NCBI GenBank assembly: GCA_900314825.1
Contig: OMWS01000003.1
Coordinates: forward strand, 1 to 64,000
Length of the DNA stretch: 64,000 nucleotides
Source of the DNA: an uncultured Veillonellaceae bacterium
GTDB lineage: Bacteria > Bacillota > Negativicutes > Selenomonadales > Selenomonadaceae
Direction of reading: 5' to 3'
A program made the translations under genes and the position numbers. The notes beneath the pieces are model-generated. The model was not told the DNA's origin. It did not search any database and saw only the letters and a program-made list of their open reading frames with translations. This document shows positions 1-6,924 of this stretch, piece by piece (position 1 is the first letter of the stretch; each line of letters begins with the position of its first letter).

Positions 1-116
1 AAATTTTACCAACTGCCAGGTCAGTAAGATTTGAATTTACACGAGGTGCGTTTTTTCGTCAACTCCCTGCGCTCAATTCATAGTATACAGGAAGCTTTCT
101 GTATGCAATTTATTGC

Positions 117-145
117 TGGACAAGCTGAATTGTGCAACATATAAT
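117..145 (+). promoter_or_regulatory. Promoter of the DUF4258/YgiT-type pair
   Basis: TGGACA at 117-122 and TATAAT at 140-145 are separated by 17 bases, a near-consensus sigma-70 promoter. It decides the downstream start: the in-frame GTG at 132 and ATG at 144 lie inside the promoter, so translation most likely begins at the ATG at 162. Confidence 0.7.
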
Positions 146-161
146 GAAGTTGGTGATATGC

Positions 162-470
162 ATGGAAATCGAGGATATTCGCAAGGTCTACGCTGATCAC
201 GGTATGAAGATTGTCGGACATGCAGAACGCAGGATGCGAGAGCGGCATATCGAATTATATGAAATTCGTGATGCCATCCTGCATGGAGAAATCATTGAAG
301 CCAGATATGACGAAGAACCGCGTCCACGATACCTCATCTTGAAGGCTGCTAAAGGATGTGCACCTCTTCATGTGATTCTTGGCGTGGATTGGAGAACGGT
401 TGATGTCATAACGGCATATCGCCCTAATCCACAGAAATGGGACAGTACGTTCCGCTACAGGAGGGATTGA
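162..470 (+). CDS. DUF4258 domain protein, putative toxin partner of a YgiT-type pair
   Basis: About 102 residues from the ATG at 162, a start forced by the promoter that covers the earlier candidates. The residues around HAERRMRER and the C-terminal TAYRPNPQKW segment fit the DUF4258 family, small basic proteins often encoded just before a YgiT-type zinc-finger protein. The next gene begins 2 bases after the stop, so the two are co-transcribed and probably co-translated. By family and context this is likely a toxin-antitoxin-like pair, with this basic protein as the presumed effector. No catalytic residues can be assigned by eye, and the toxin role is inference. Confidence 0.65.
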   Translation: MEIEDIRKVYADHGMKIVGHAERRMRERHIELYEIRDAILHGEIIEARYDEEPRPRYLILKAAKGCAPLHVILGVDWRTVDVITAYRPNPQKWDSTFRYRRD

Positions 471-472
471 TT

Positions 473-676
473 ATGAAAAGAACGCTTGACAACGAAATCA
501 CTTGCATGGTGTGTGGCGGCGATGCCATCTTGAAATATGGTGATTACGAACGTAATGGAATAGTTCATCATGATTTTCCCTATTGGGAGTGCTCACAGTG
601 TGGAGAAAAGCATTACGATATTGATATGTTGATTGAGCTTGATGAAAGGGAGAAGAAGGTCAAGGCGACCGCTTGA
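473..676 (+). CDS. YgiT-type zinc finger protein, putative antitoxin
   Basis: A 67-residue acidic protein. The start at 473 is set by an AGGAGGG ribosome site 6-7 bases upstream; an earlier in-frame ATG at 437 lies inside the preceding gene and has no such site. Two CxxC pairs (CMVCGG near residue 8 and CSQCGEKH near residue 40) form the zinc ribbon seen at the N terminus of MqsA/YgiT antitoxins. The DNA-binding HTH half of MqsA is absent, as is usual for the DUF4258-linked short form. Likely the antitoxin of the preceding gene. Confidence 0.7.
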   Translation: MKRTLDNEITCMVCGGDAILKYGDYERNGIVHHDFPYWECSQCGEKHYDIDMLIELDEREKKVKATA

Positions 677-718
677 TATAAGAGTAATTTTATTGGATAT
701 GGAAAGGCGGCGCGGCGC

Positions 719-1774
719 GTGAAAAAGTTTTGGAGTATTGGAATTTTGGCTGTTGCGTTGGCAGCAGTGCAAATGTCATGGGCAGAGGCAGTACCGCAAG
801 AGTTTTCGGCGCAGGAAGAGTATGACTATACGGATGGAAAGCTGGGGCCGGATGAGGCGAAAGAGGAAGTGCGCAAGCGGGCATTGCGTAGTATTTCCGA
901 ACAGGCGGGCGTTTATGTGTCGGGCATTTCCGAGGTGAAAAACGGGATGCTCACCCGCGATGAGATCAAGACGATCACGTCGGCCATCATCAAGGTCGAG
1001 AACGGTTATTATGACTACGATGATATGGGTCACACAGGAATGAAAGTTCGGTACTATGTGACAGCAACGGTCGATCCCGATGACCTGCAGAAGATTCTGA
1101 AGGACAGCGGCGTTCAGAAGATGCAGTCGGAAAACGAGCGTATGAAAGAGCTCTTAGCGAATACGCAGTTAATCATACAGCAGTATGAAAATGATTTGCG
1201 TACTTACGGAAATGGTGAATTAGCGAAAGACTATCTTGATCCTGCGAGTGCTGTATATCGTTTATTGTTGCTTGACCCGAAGAATAAATATGCATGGGGC
1301 GTCATTGGTTTTGTGTCGTCGTATGGAAGCCGTTTCAAAGATGAACGTCATTTGAATTTTCTCAAGAAGGAAGTTCAGAAATATCCGGAGAATCCGTTGA
1401 TTTGGTATGCATTAGCCGAAACACTTGGCAAGGGGCCGAAATCTGTGGAATGGCAAAAAGCGTATGATCTCATTCATCAACAATATATGGAACGAGAATT
1501 TTATGAGGAACAACCTAAAAAGATTACAATTGTCAAGGGTACGAGAGTGTTATCAGAATTTGATCCTTATGCGCTTAGTTTGATGGATGTTTTAGAACAG
1601 GTTAATGGCGTTGACTTTTGGTCGTGGAAACCATTGGAAAAACAGGACAATGGAGATGATGAAGAGATTATCGTGACGATTCCTGTGTTTAATCCTGGTT
1701 CTGGCGCGGATATTTATCAATATTATCCAGAGGAAGAAATTAATAAAATTTATGAGTTCTATCGAAAGAAATAA
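719..1774 (+). CDS. Secreted protein of unknown function with an LPP20/FlgT-N-like region
   Basis: 351 residues starting at a GTG, with a GGAAAGG ribosome site upstream. Residues 1-22 form a typical signal peptide (Lys-Lys, hydrophobic core, SWA cleavage site), so the protein should be exported to the periplasm. Residues about 35-130 (a DEAKEEVRKRALRSISEQAG-type helix followed by alternating strands) resemble the N-terminal domain of FlgT/LPP20-type envelope proteins. A coiled-coil-like stretch follows near 130-160, and residues 160-250 look like TPR helices (LLLLDPKNKYAWGVIGF). The domain assignment is by resemblance only. The codon use is more AT-rich than its neighbours, especially in the second half, which suggests acquisition. 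Confidence 0.5.
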   Translation: MKKFWSIGILAVALAAVQMSWAEAVPQEFSAQEEYDYTDGKLGPDEAKEEVRKRALRSISEQAGVYVSGISEVKNGMLTRDEIKTITSAIIKVENGYYDYDDMGHTGMKVRYYVTATVDPDDLQKILKDSGVQKMQSENERMKELLANTQLIIQQYENDLRTYGNGELAKDYLDPASAVYRLLLLDPKNKYAWGVIGFVSSYGSRFKDERHLNFLKKEVQKYPENPLIWYALAETLGKGPKSVEWQKAYDLIHQQYMEREFYEEQPKKITIVKGTRVLSEFDPYALSLMDVLEQVNGVDFWSWKPLEKQDNGDDEEIIVTIPVFNPGSGADIYQYYPEEEINKIYEFYRKK

Positions 1775-1807
1775 TTCTAGAAGAAATGTATGAAAAGAGA
1801 GATAAAG

Positions 1808-2617
1808 ATGCGGAAACTTACGATGCTCGGCACGGGCTGTGCCATGGTCACGAAATGCTACAATACATGCTTCTTCATTGAAAATGAGGACGGCAGCCTG
1901 TTCCTCACGGACGCGGGCGGCGGCAATACGATCTTGCGGCAGCTCGAGCTCACGGGCTTTGACTATCAGAAATGTCATCACATGTTCGTCACGCACGGCC
2001 ATACGGATCACGTGCTCGGCGTCATCTGGGTCATGCGCAAAGTCGCGGACCTCATGAACAAGGGCAAGTACGAAGGGCAGTTCCACATCTATTGCCACGA
2101 CGTCGTCAAAGACATGCTGCTGACGATGACGAAGATGACGCTGAAGAAAAAAGATTTCGCGCGCGTTGGCGGCGACATCATCCTGCATGAAGCGAAGGAT
2201 GGCGAGGCTGTCGATCTTCCGTTTGCAAAGCTCACGGCCTTCGACATTTGCTCGACGAAGGCGAAGCAGTTCGGCTACGTGCTTGACTACGAGGACGGCT
2301 TGCGCCTGACGTGCCTCGGCGACGAGCCGTACAACGAGCATGACGCGGCCTATGCTGCGCACGCGGACTGGCTGCTCAGCGAGGCGTTCTGCAAGTACGC
2401 CGACCGCGACCGCTTTAAGCCGTACGAGAAGAACCACAGCACGGTCAAGGAAGCGAGCGAGCTCGCAGAATCGCTTGGCGCGAAGAACCTCGTGCTTTAC
2501 CACACGGAAGACAAGACGATCGCGACGCGCAAAGATGATTACACGGCGGAGTCGAAAGCGTACTACCACGGCAACATCTTTGTGCCGGACGATCTCGAGA
2601 CGATCGCGCTCGGCTGA
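1808..2617 (+). CDS. MBL-fold metal-dependent hydrolase, RNase Z-like
   Basis: About 269 residues. The THGHTDH motif near residue 58 is the HxHxDH metal-binding signature of the metallo-beta-lactamase fold; an Asp-Glu segment near 170 and a C-terminal LVLYHTED histidine supply further metal ligands. The overall look is that of the ribonuclease Z-like branch, though the substrate cannot be told. The ATG at 1808 gives an MRKLTMLGTG start typical of the family and has an AGAGAGA ribosome site; an ATG at 1790 is the alternative. A strong terminator follows, so this gene ends its transcription unit. Confidence 0.75.
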   Translation: MRKLTMLGTGCAMVTKCYNTCFFIENEDGSLFLTDAGGGNTILRQLELTGFDYQKCHHMFVTHGHTDHVLGVIWVMRKVADLMNKGKYEGQFHIYCHDVVKDMLLTMTKMTLKKKDFARVGGDIILHEAKDGEAVDLPFAKLTAFDICSTKAKQFGYVLDYEDGLRLTCLGDEPYNEHDAAYAAHADWLLSEAFCKYADRDRFKPYEKNHSTVKEASELAESLGAKNLVLYHTEDKTIATRKDDYTAESKAYYHGNIFVPDDLETIALG

Positions 2618-2630
2618 ATGGCTTTGACGA

Positions 2631-2683
2631 AAAAATCCCCTGGCTGGGAACGCTCTGGAAGCTTCTGGGCAGGGGATTTTTCT
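2631..2683 (+). terminator. Rho-independent terminator after the MBL gene
   Basis: The arms AAAAATCCCCTG and CAGGGGATTTTT pair perfectly and end in a T-run. The hairpin lies 14 bases after the stop of the MBL-fold gene. Confidence 0.8.
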
Positions 2684-2717
2684 ATGGAATCATGAACGTT
2701 TGAAAGGAATCTGTTTG

Positions 2718-3995
2718 ATGGAAAAATCGAATCCGCTGTATGCTGCGTATGTCGCCATCCTGCGGCGCGAGCTCGTGCCGGCCATGGGCTGCACGGAACC
2801 GATCGCCATCGCCTTCGCGGCGGCGAAAGCACGCGCGGTGCTCGGGGCGCTGCCGGACCAAATCGTCGTGCGCGCGTCCGGCAACATCATCAAGAACGTC
2901 AAGAGCGTCATCGTGCCGAACACGAACGGGCGCAAGGGCATCGAAGTCGCGGCGGCCATCGGCGCGCTCGCGGGCGACGCGGACGCTGGTCTTGAAGTCA
3001 TCGCGCACGCGTCAAAGGAAGACGTTGCGAAGCTCGGCGATTATTTGCAGCGCACGGACATCACAGTCGAAGCGAAAGACACGGAGCATGTGCTCGACAT
3101 TTCCGTCGCCGTTTTCGCCGGCAAGCATTCTGCCAACGTCCGCATTGCCGATGAGCATACGAATGTCGTTTACGTGGAAAAAGATAGAGAAACGATCTTC
3201 TCGAAAGCATTGGAAAACGTCAAGACGCCCGGCACGCCGGACTACGAATGTCTGACGATCGACGACATCTATGATTTTGCGACGACGGCTGACCTCGCGG
3301 ATGTGAAAGACATTTTGGACCGCCAGATCGCCTGCAACACGACGATCGCTGACGAAGGGCTCGCGCATGACTACGGCGCAAACATCGGCAAGACGCTCCT
3401 CAAAGCGTACGGCACGGATGTCCACACGCGCGCCCGTGCCCGGGCAGCGGCAGGCAGCGATGCGCGCATGAATGGCTGCAACCTGCCCGTCGTCATCAAT
3501 TCCGGCAGCGGCAACCAGGGCATGACCGTGTCGCTGCCCGTCATCGAGTACGCAAAAGAATATCATGCGACGCAGGAAGAGCTTTACCGTGCGCTGCTCT
3601 TGTCGAACCTCGTGACGCTCCACGAGAAGGAAGGCATCGGCCGCCTCTCGGCGTACTGCGGCGCCGTCAGCGCCGGTGCCGGCGCGGGCGCGGGCATCGC
3701 CTGGATCGTTACGAAAAACTACCAGACCGTCATCCACACGATCGTCAACGCGCTCGCCATCACGTCGGGCATCGTCTGCGACGGCGCGAAAGCCTCGTGC
3801 GCGGCGAAAATCGCGGCCGCCGTCGACGCCGGCATCCTCGGCTTCGAGATGTACCGCAACGGCCAAGAATTCTACGGCGGCGACGGTCTCGTGAAAAAAG
3901 GCGTCGAGAATACGATAAGAAACATCAGCCGCCTCGGCCGTCTCGGCATGAAGGAGACGGATCGCGAGATCATCCGCATGATGATCGAGAAATAA
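2718..3995 (+). CDS. cyuA: L-cysteine desulfidase / L-serine dehydratase family protein (CyuA/YhaM-like)
   Basis: 425 residues. The N-terminal AMGCTEPIAIAFAAAKAR segment, the SGNIIKNVKSVIVPNT segment and the GSGNQGMT and AYCGAVSAGAGAGAG segments match the CyuA/YhaM (UPF0597) family. These iron-sulfur enzymes degrade L-cysteine to pyruvate, ammonia and sulfide, and relatives act on L-serine. The conserved cysteines expected for the cluster are present (GCTEP, a Cys near 263, AYCG, VCDGAKASC). The ATG at 2718 has AAAGGA 9 bases upstream. It is monocistronic, between two terminators. Cysteine as the substrate is the family expectation, not proven here. Confidence 0.8.
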   Translation: MEKSNPLYAAYVAILRRELVPAMGCTEPIAIAFAAAKARAVLGALPDQIVVRASGNIIKNVKSVIVPNTNGRKGIEVAAAIGALAGDADAGLEVIAHASKEDVAKLGDYLQRTDITVEAKDTEHVLDISVAVFAGKHSANVRIADEHTNVVYVEKDRETIFSKALENVKTPGTPDYECLTIDDIYDFATTADLADVKDILDRQIACNTTIADEGLAHDYGANIGKTLLKAYGTDVHTRARARAAAGSDARMNGCNLPVVINSGSGNQGMTVSLPVIEYAKEYHATQEELYRALLLSNLVTLHEKEGIGRLSAYCGAVSAGAGAGAGIAWIVTKNYQTVIHTIVNALAITSGIVCDGAKASCAAKIAAAVDAGILGFEMYRNGQEFYGGDGLVKKGVENTIRNISRLGRLGMKETDREIIRMMIEK

Positions 3996-4006
3996 GTTCA
4001 CGCAAA

Positions 4007-4056
4007 GAGCGAGCCCCTTGCGGAATGCGTGTTCCGCAAGAGGCTCGTTTGCTCAT
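4007..4056. terminator. Bidirectional terminator between convergent genes
   Basis: A long inverted repeat (AGCGAGCCCCTTGCGGAA paired with TTCCGCAAGAGGCTCGTT) sits between the convergent cyuA-like and iclR-like genes and would serve both strands. Confidence 0.75.
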
Positions 4057-4058
4057 CC

Positions 4059-4823
4059 TCACCGTCGGCCGACGATGCCGGCGATTTTTTTTGCGATGTA
4101 GCGGAGCTCGGAGAGGTACTGCTTTTTCATGTACGCGGAGATTGGCTCGTCCGACGCGAGGCCGATGGCGTATACTACGGGCTCGGCGCCGCGGGTGACG
4201 GGAACGGCGATGCTGTGGAGGCTCGCTTGATATTCGCCGTCGGTCGTCGCGCAGCCGTCGTAGATGATGCGCTCGAGCTCTGCGGCGAGCTGCGTGCCGT
4301 CCGTGATGGTCTGCGGCGTGCAAGGGACGAGCTCCTGCGCGCAATAGGCGCGTTTTTCTTCGACGGTCGCGTAGCCGAGCAGGACTTTGCCGAGGCTCGT
4401 CGCGTGGAGCGGGGCGCGTGCGCCGACTTTCGACCAGCTGGCGGCGCTTGGCTGTGAGAGCTCGGCCGAGAGGCAGACGGCGTCGCCTTGGTCGCGCGCA
4501 GCGAAGTAGATGTCCTTGCGGAATTTATCGCGCAGCCCTTGCAGATATTCCGTGATGCGGTAGTCGAGGCGGCGCGTTTCTTTATACCGAGAGAACAGCG
4601 AGACGGCGGCGCTGCCGAGCAGGTAGCGGCTCGTCTCGCTGTCCTGCGTGACGAAGCCGCAGAGCTCAAAGGTCTGCAGGATGTTGTGCACGGAGCTCTT
4701 CAGCATGCCGCTGTACGCGGCGAGCTCCGTCACGCCCGCATCCGGGTGGTCGGCATCAAAATAATCGAGCAGGTGGAGCGCCTTGTAGAGCGATTTGACC
4801 TTCGGCGCCTGCGTGTCTGTCAT
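4059..4823 (-). CDS. IclR-family transcriptional regulator
   Basis: 254 residues. Residues about 10-75 form the IclR winged helix-turn-helix (SLYKALHLLDYF, then VTELAAYSGMLKSSVHNILQ), and the rest is the IclR ligand-binding domain (LHATSLGKVLLGY, YDGCATTDGEYQASLHSIAVPV). The ATG at 4823 is preceded by GAAAGGAAC; an in-frame ATG at 4859 has no ribosome site and would lie in the first operator. The gene is divergent from a hydantoinase-type operon with two matching palindromes between them, so it very likely controls that operon and probably itself. The effector is unknown. Confidence 0.9.
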   Translation of the reverse strand: MTDTQAPKVKSLYKALHLLDYFDADHPDAGVTELAAYSGMLKSSVHNILQTFELCGFVTQDSETSRYLLGSAAVSLFSRYKETRRLDYRITEYLQGLRDKFRKDIYFAARDQGDAVCLSAELSQPSAASWSKVGARAPLHATSLGKVLLGYATVEEKRAYCAQELVPCTPQTITDGTQLAAELERIIYDGCATTDGEYQASLHSIAVPVTRGAEPVVYAIGLASDEPISAYMKKQYLSELRYIAKKIAGIVGRR

Positions 4824-4853
4824 GGGAGATCGTTCCTTTCTTTCCTTCTGCTT

Positions 4854-4870
4854 TTTCATTATAAATGAAC
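4854..4870. promoter_or_regulatory. Operator 1 (probable IclR-family site)
   Basis: TTTCAT-TATAA-ATGAAC is a 6-5-6 palindrome with one mismatch. It lies upstream of the hydantoinase promoter and over the leader of the iclR gene. Its centre is 65 bases from that of operator 2, about six helical turns. Confidence 0.6.
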
Positions 4871-4887
4871 AGAAGTGAAAAAGAAAG

Positions 4888-4916
4888 TTGACAGCGAACG
4901 GAAATTGTGTTATCTT
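4888..4916 (+). promoter_or_regulatory. Sigma-70 promoter of the hydantoinase-type operon
   Basis: TTGACA at 4888-4893 and TATCTT at 4911-4916 with a 17-base spacer. Transcription would begin near 4923, inside operator 2. Confidence 0.75.
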
Positions 4917-4918
4917 AT

Positions 4919-4935
4919 GTTCATCATAAATGAAC
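4919..4935. promoter_or_regulatory. Operator 2 (probable IclR-family site) over the transcription start
   Basis: GTTCAT-CATAA-ATGAAC is a perfect 6-5-6 palindrome with the same half-site as operator 1. It covers the predicted start of transcription, a repressing position. Confidence 0.65.
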
Positions 4936-4946
4936 AGCAAAGCTAC

Positions 4947-4987
4947 AAAGACAACGGTGTCTTCGAAAAAAGCGCCGTTGTCTTTTT
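4947..4987 (+). terminator. Terminator-like hairpin in the hydantoinase leader (possible attenuator)
   Basis: AAAGACAACGG (4947-4957) pairs perfectly with CCGTTGTCTTT (4975-4985), followed by two more T. It lies between the promoter and the first gene, so it would stop transcripts within 70 bases unless antiterminated. A second small hairpin (GTGCAA-GATT-TTGCAC) lies further on, just before the ribosome site. Confidence 0.6.
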
Positions 4988-5076
4988 CTATGCAACGACT
5001 GTCCGTTTATGCTGTCCAACCTGTGCAAGATTTTGCACGGCATGGGCGTTTTCCATACGCAAAGGAGGTTATTTTT

Positions 5077-6909
5077 ATGAGCAAGCCCATCGAACCGTAT
5101 CTGATGTCGGTCCTCTCGAGCCGCCTGTACAGCATCGGCCTCGAGATGACGAATACGTTGATGCGCACGGCGCGCTCGCAGCTGATGAGCGTCTGCCACG
5201 ACCTTTCGACGGCCATCTGCGACCGCAATGGCAAGGTCATCGCGCTTGCCGAGAGCATCCCCGTGCATTGCGCGAACATGGGGCTCACGGTGCGGCCGTG
5301 TTTCGATCATCCCGAGGGCATCCAGCCGGGCGATCTGTTCCTCAATAATTCGCCGTACCATGGCAACACGCATCACGCCGACTACACGTACATCGCGCCC
5401 GTGTTCCACGACGGCGAGCTCATGTTTTTCGCCGTGACGAAAGGCCACCAGGCCGACATCGGAAACTCCATCCCGAGCACGTATGCGCCGACGGCGCGCG
5501 ATATGTTCGAGGAGGGCGCGATTGACTGGCCGTGCATCAAGATCCAGAAGGACTACAAGGACGTGCCGGATATCATCGCCATCGCGCAGATGCACAACCG
5601 CGTGCCGGAGATGTGGTACGGCGATTACCTCGCGTGCGTCGGCTCGTCGCGCGTCGGCGAGAAGCGGCTCGCCGCGCTCTGCGAGGAGTATGGAAACGAC
5701 GTCGTCAAGCGGTTTTGCGAAGCGTATCAAGACTACGGCGCACGCCGCATGAAAGAGGAACTCAAGCAGCTGCCGAAAGGCCATTACGAGTACGACATCA
5801 AGGCGGACGCCATCGAGGGCGTCGTGCCGGAGATCACGATCCACATCGAGTGCGACACGCATCCCGAGGATGGGACGATTGCATTTGATTTCACGAAAAA
5901 TGCGGATTCGCTGCCGTGCGGCCTGAATATGTGTGAAGCGACGACGCTCGCGAGCGCCGTGACGGGCGTGCTGAACCGTATGCCGTGCGACATCCCGTGC
6001 AACGATGGTGCGATGAGCCAGATCCGCGTGAAGATGCGCGAGGGCTGCGTCATCGGCAAGGCAAAGCCTCCGTACTCGTCCTCCATGGCGACGACAAACC
6101 TCGCCGACCGCGTCATTTCGGGCGTGCAGGCGCTCATGAACAAGATCACGTCGAACAAAGGCATGGCGGAGGGCGGCGCGACGCAGTGCCCGGCCGTCGC
6201 CGTCGTCTCGGGCACGGATTGGCGCAAGCATGACGCTCCGTATGTCAACCAGATTTTCTGCGGCATGACGGGCGGCCCGGCCGTGAACGGCTACGACGGC
6301 TGGATCACGTACCAGTACCCCGTCACGGGCGGCGCGATGAACTGGAACTCGACGGAAGTGCTCGAGCAGCAGTATCCGTTCAAGGTCGTGTCGGAGGAAA
6401 TCCTGCCGGATTCCGTCGGCGCAGGCCAGTATGATTCTGCACCGTCGTGCAAGTTCGTCATGACGGCGCGCCACGATCCCGTCGTCTGCGCCTACAGCTG
6501 CGACGGCATCGCGAACCCGCCGAAAGGGGCGGCGGGCGGCCTCGATGGTCACAAGTCGGCGGCGTGGAAGTACCAGCTCGCCGAGGGGGAAGCGTCGCGC
6601 ACGGAGCTGCCGCCGTTCGCGGAGCCCGTCATCACGAAGAAAGAAGCCATTGTCTCGGAAAGCTCGTCGGGCGGCGGCTACGGCGATCCCTTGGAGCGCG
6701 ATCCCGAGCTCGTCTGCCATCGTGTGCGCGAGGAATGGATCACGAAGGAATTCGCCGCGAAGACGTATGGCGTCGTCGTTGACGACAGCCATGAGCACTT
6801 CGTGCCCGATGTGGCTGCGACGAAAAAACTCCGCGCGAAGATGCGCACAGAACGTTCTGTACGTGCGGCCAAGAGCGGCGTCGACGAAACGCTTGCCAAG
6901 GAAGCCTGA
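5077..6909 (+). CDS. hyuB: Hydantoinase B / oxoprolinase-type large subunit
   Basis: 610 residues of the HyuB family, which includes N-methylhydantoinase, 5-oxoprolinase and acetone/acetophenone carboxylase alpha subunits. Family segments include NDPYHG-like FLNNSPYHGNTHHAD near residue 90, VTKGHQADIG near 125, and the C-terminal SSGGGYGDPLERD. The ATG at 5077 has AAAGGAGG 7 bases upstream; the frame stays open to 4930 but that part overlaps operator and hairpin. It pairs with the following HyuA gene (15 bases apart) to make an ATP-dependent amidohydrolase or a carboxylase. There is no carboxylase gamma subunit nearby, which favours a hydantoin- or oxoproline-type substrate. Confidence 0.85.
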   Translation: MSKPIEPYLMSVLSSRLYSIGLEMTNTLMRTARSQLMSVCHDLSTAICDRNGKVIALAESIPVHCANMGLTVRPCFDHPEGIQPGDLFLNNSPYHGNTHHADYTYIAPVFHDGELMFFAVTKGHQADIGNSIPSTYAPTARDMFEEGAIDWPCIKIQKDYKDVPDIIAIAQMHNRVPEMWYGDYLACVGSSRVGEKRLAALCEEYGNDVVKRFCEAYQDYGARRMKEELKQLPKGHYEYDIKADAIEGVVPEITIHIECDTHPEDGTIAFDFTKNADSLPCGLNMCEATTLASAVTGVLNRMPCDIPCNDGAMSQIRVKMREGCVIGKAKPPYSSSMATTNLADRVISGVQALMNKITSNKGMAEGGATQCPAVAVVSGTDWRKHDAPYVNQIFCGMTGGPAVNGYDGWITYQYPVTGGAMNWNSTEVLEQQYPFKVVSEEILPDSVGAGQYDSAPSCKFVMTARHDPVVCAYSCDGIANPPKGAAGGLDGHKSAAWKYQLAEGEASRTELPPFAEPVITKKEAIVSESSSGGGYGDPLERDPELVCHRVREEWITKEFAAKTYGVVVDDSHEHFVPDVAATKKLRAKMRTERSVRAAKSGVDETLAKEA

Positions 6910-6924
6910 GAGGAGGAGACTATC

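Noticed and set aside
162-676. MqsRA toxin-antitoxin system
   Set aside because: The second protein has a YgiT/MqsA-like zinc ribbon but no HTH domain, and the first fits DUF4258 rather than MqsR.
4930-5076. N-terminal extension of hyuB
   Set aside because: The frame is open, but it covers the operator and the leader hairpin, has no ribosome site, and AAAGGAGG marks the ATG at 5077.
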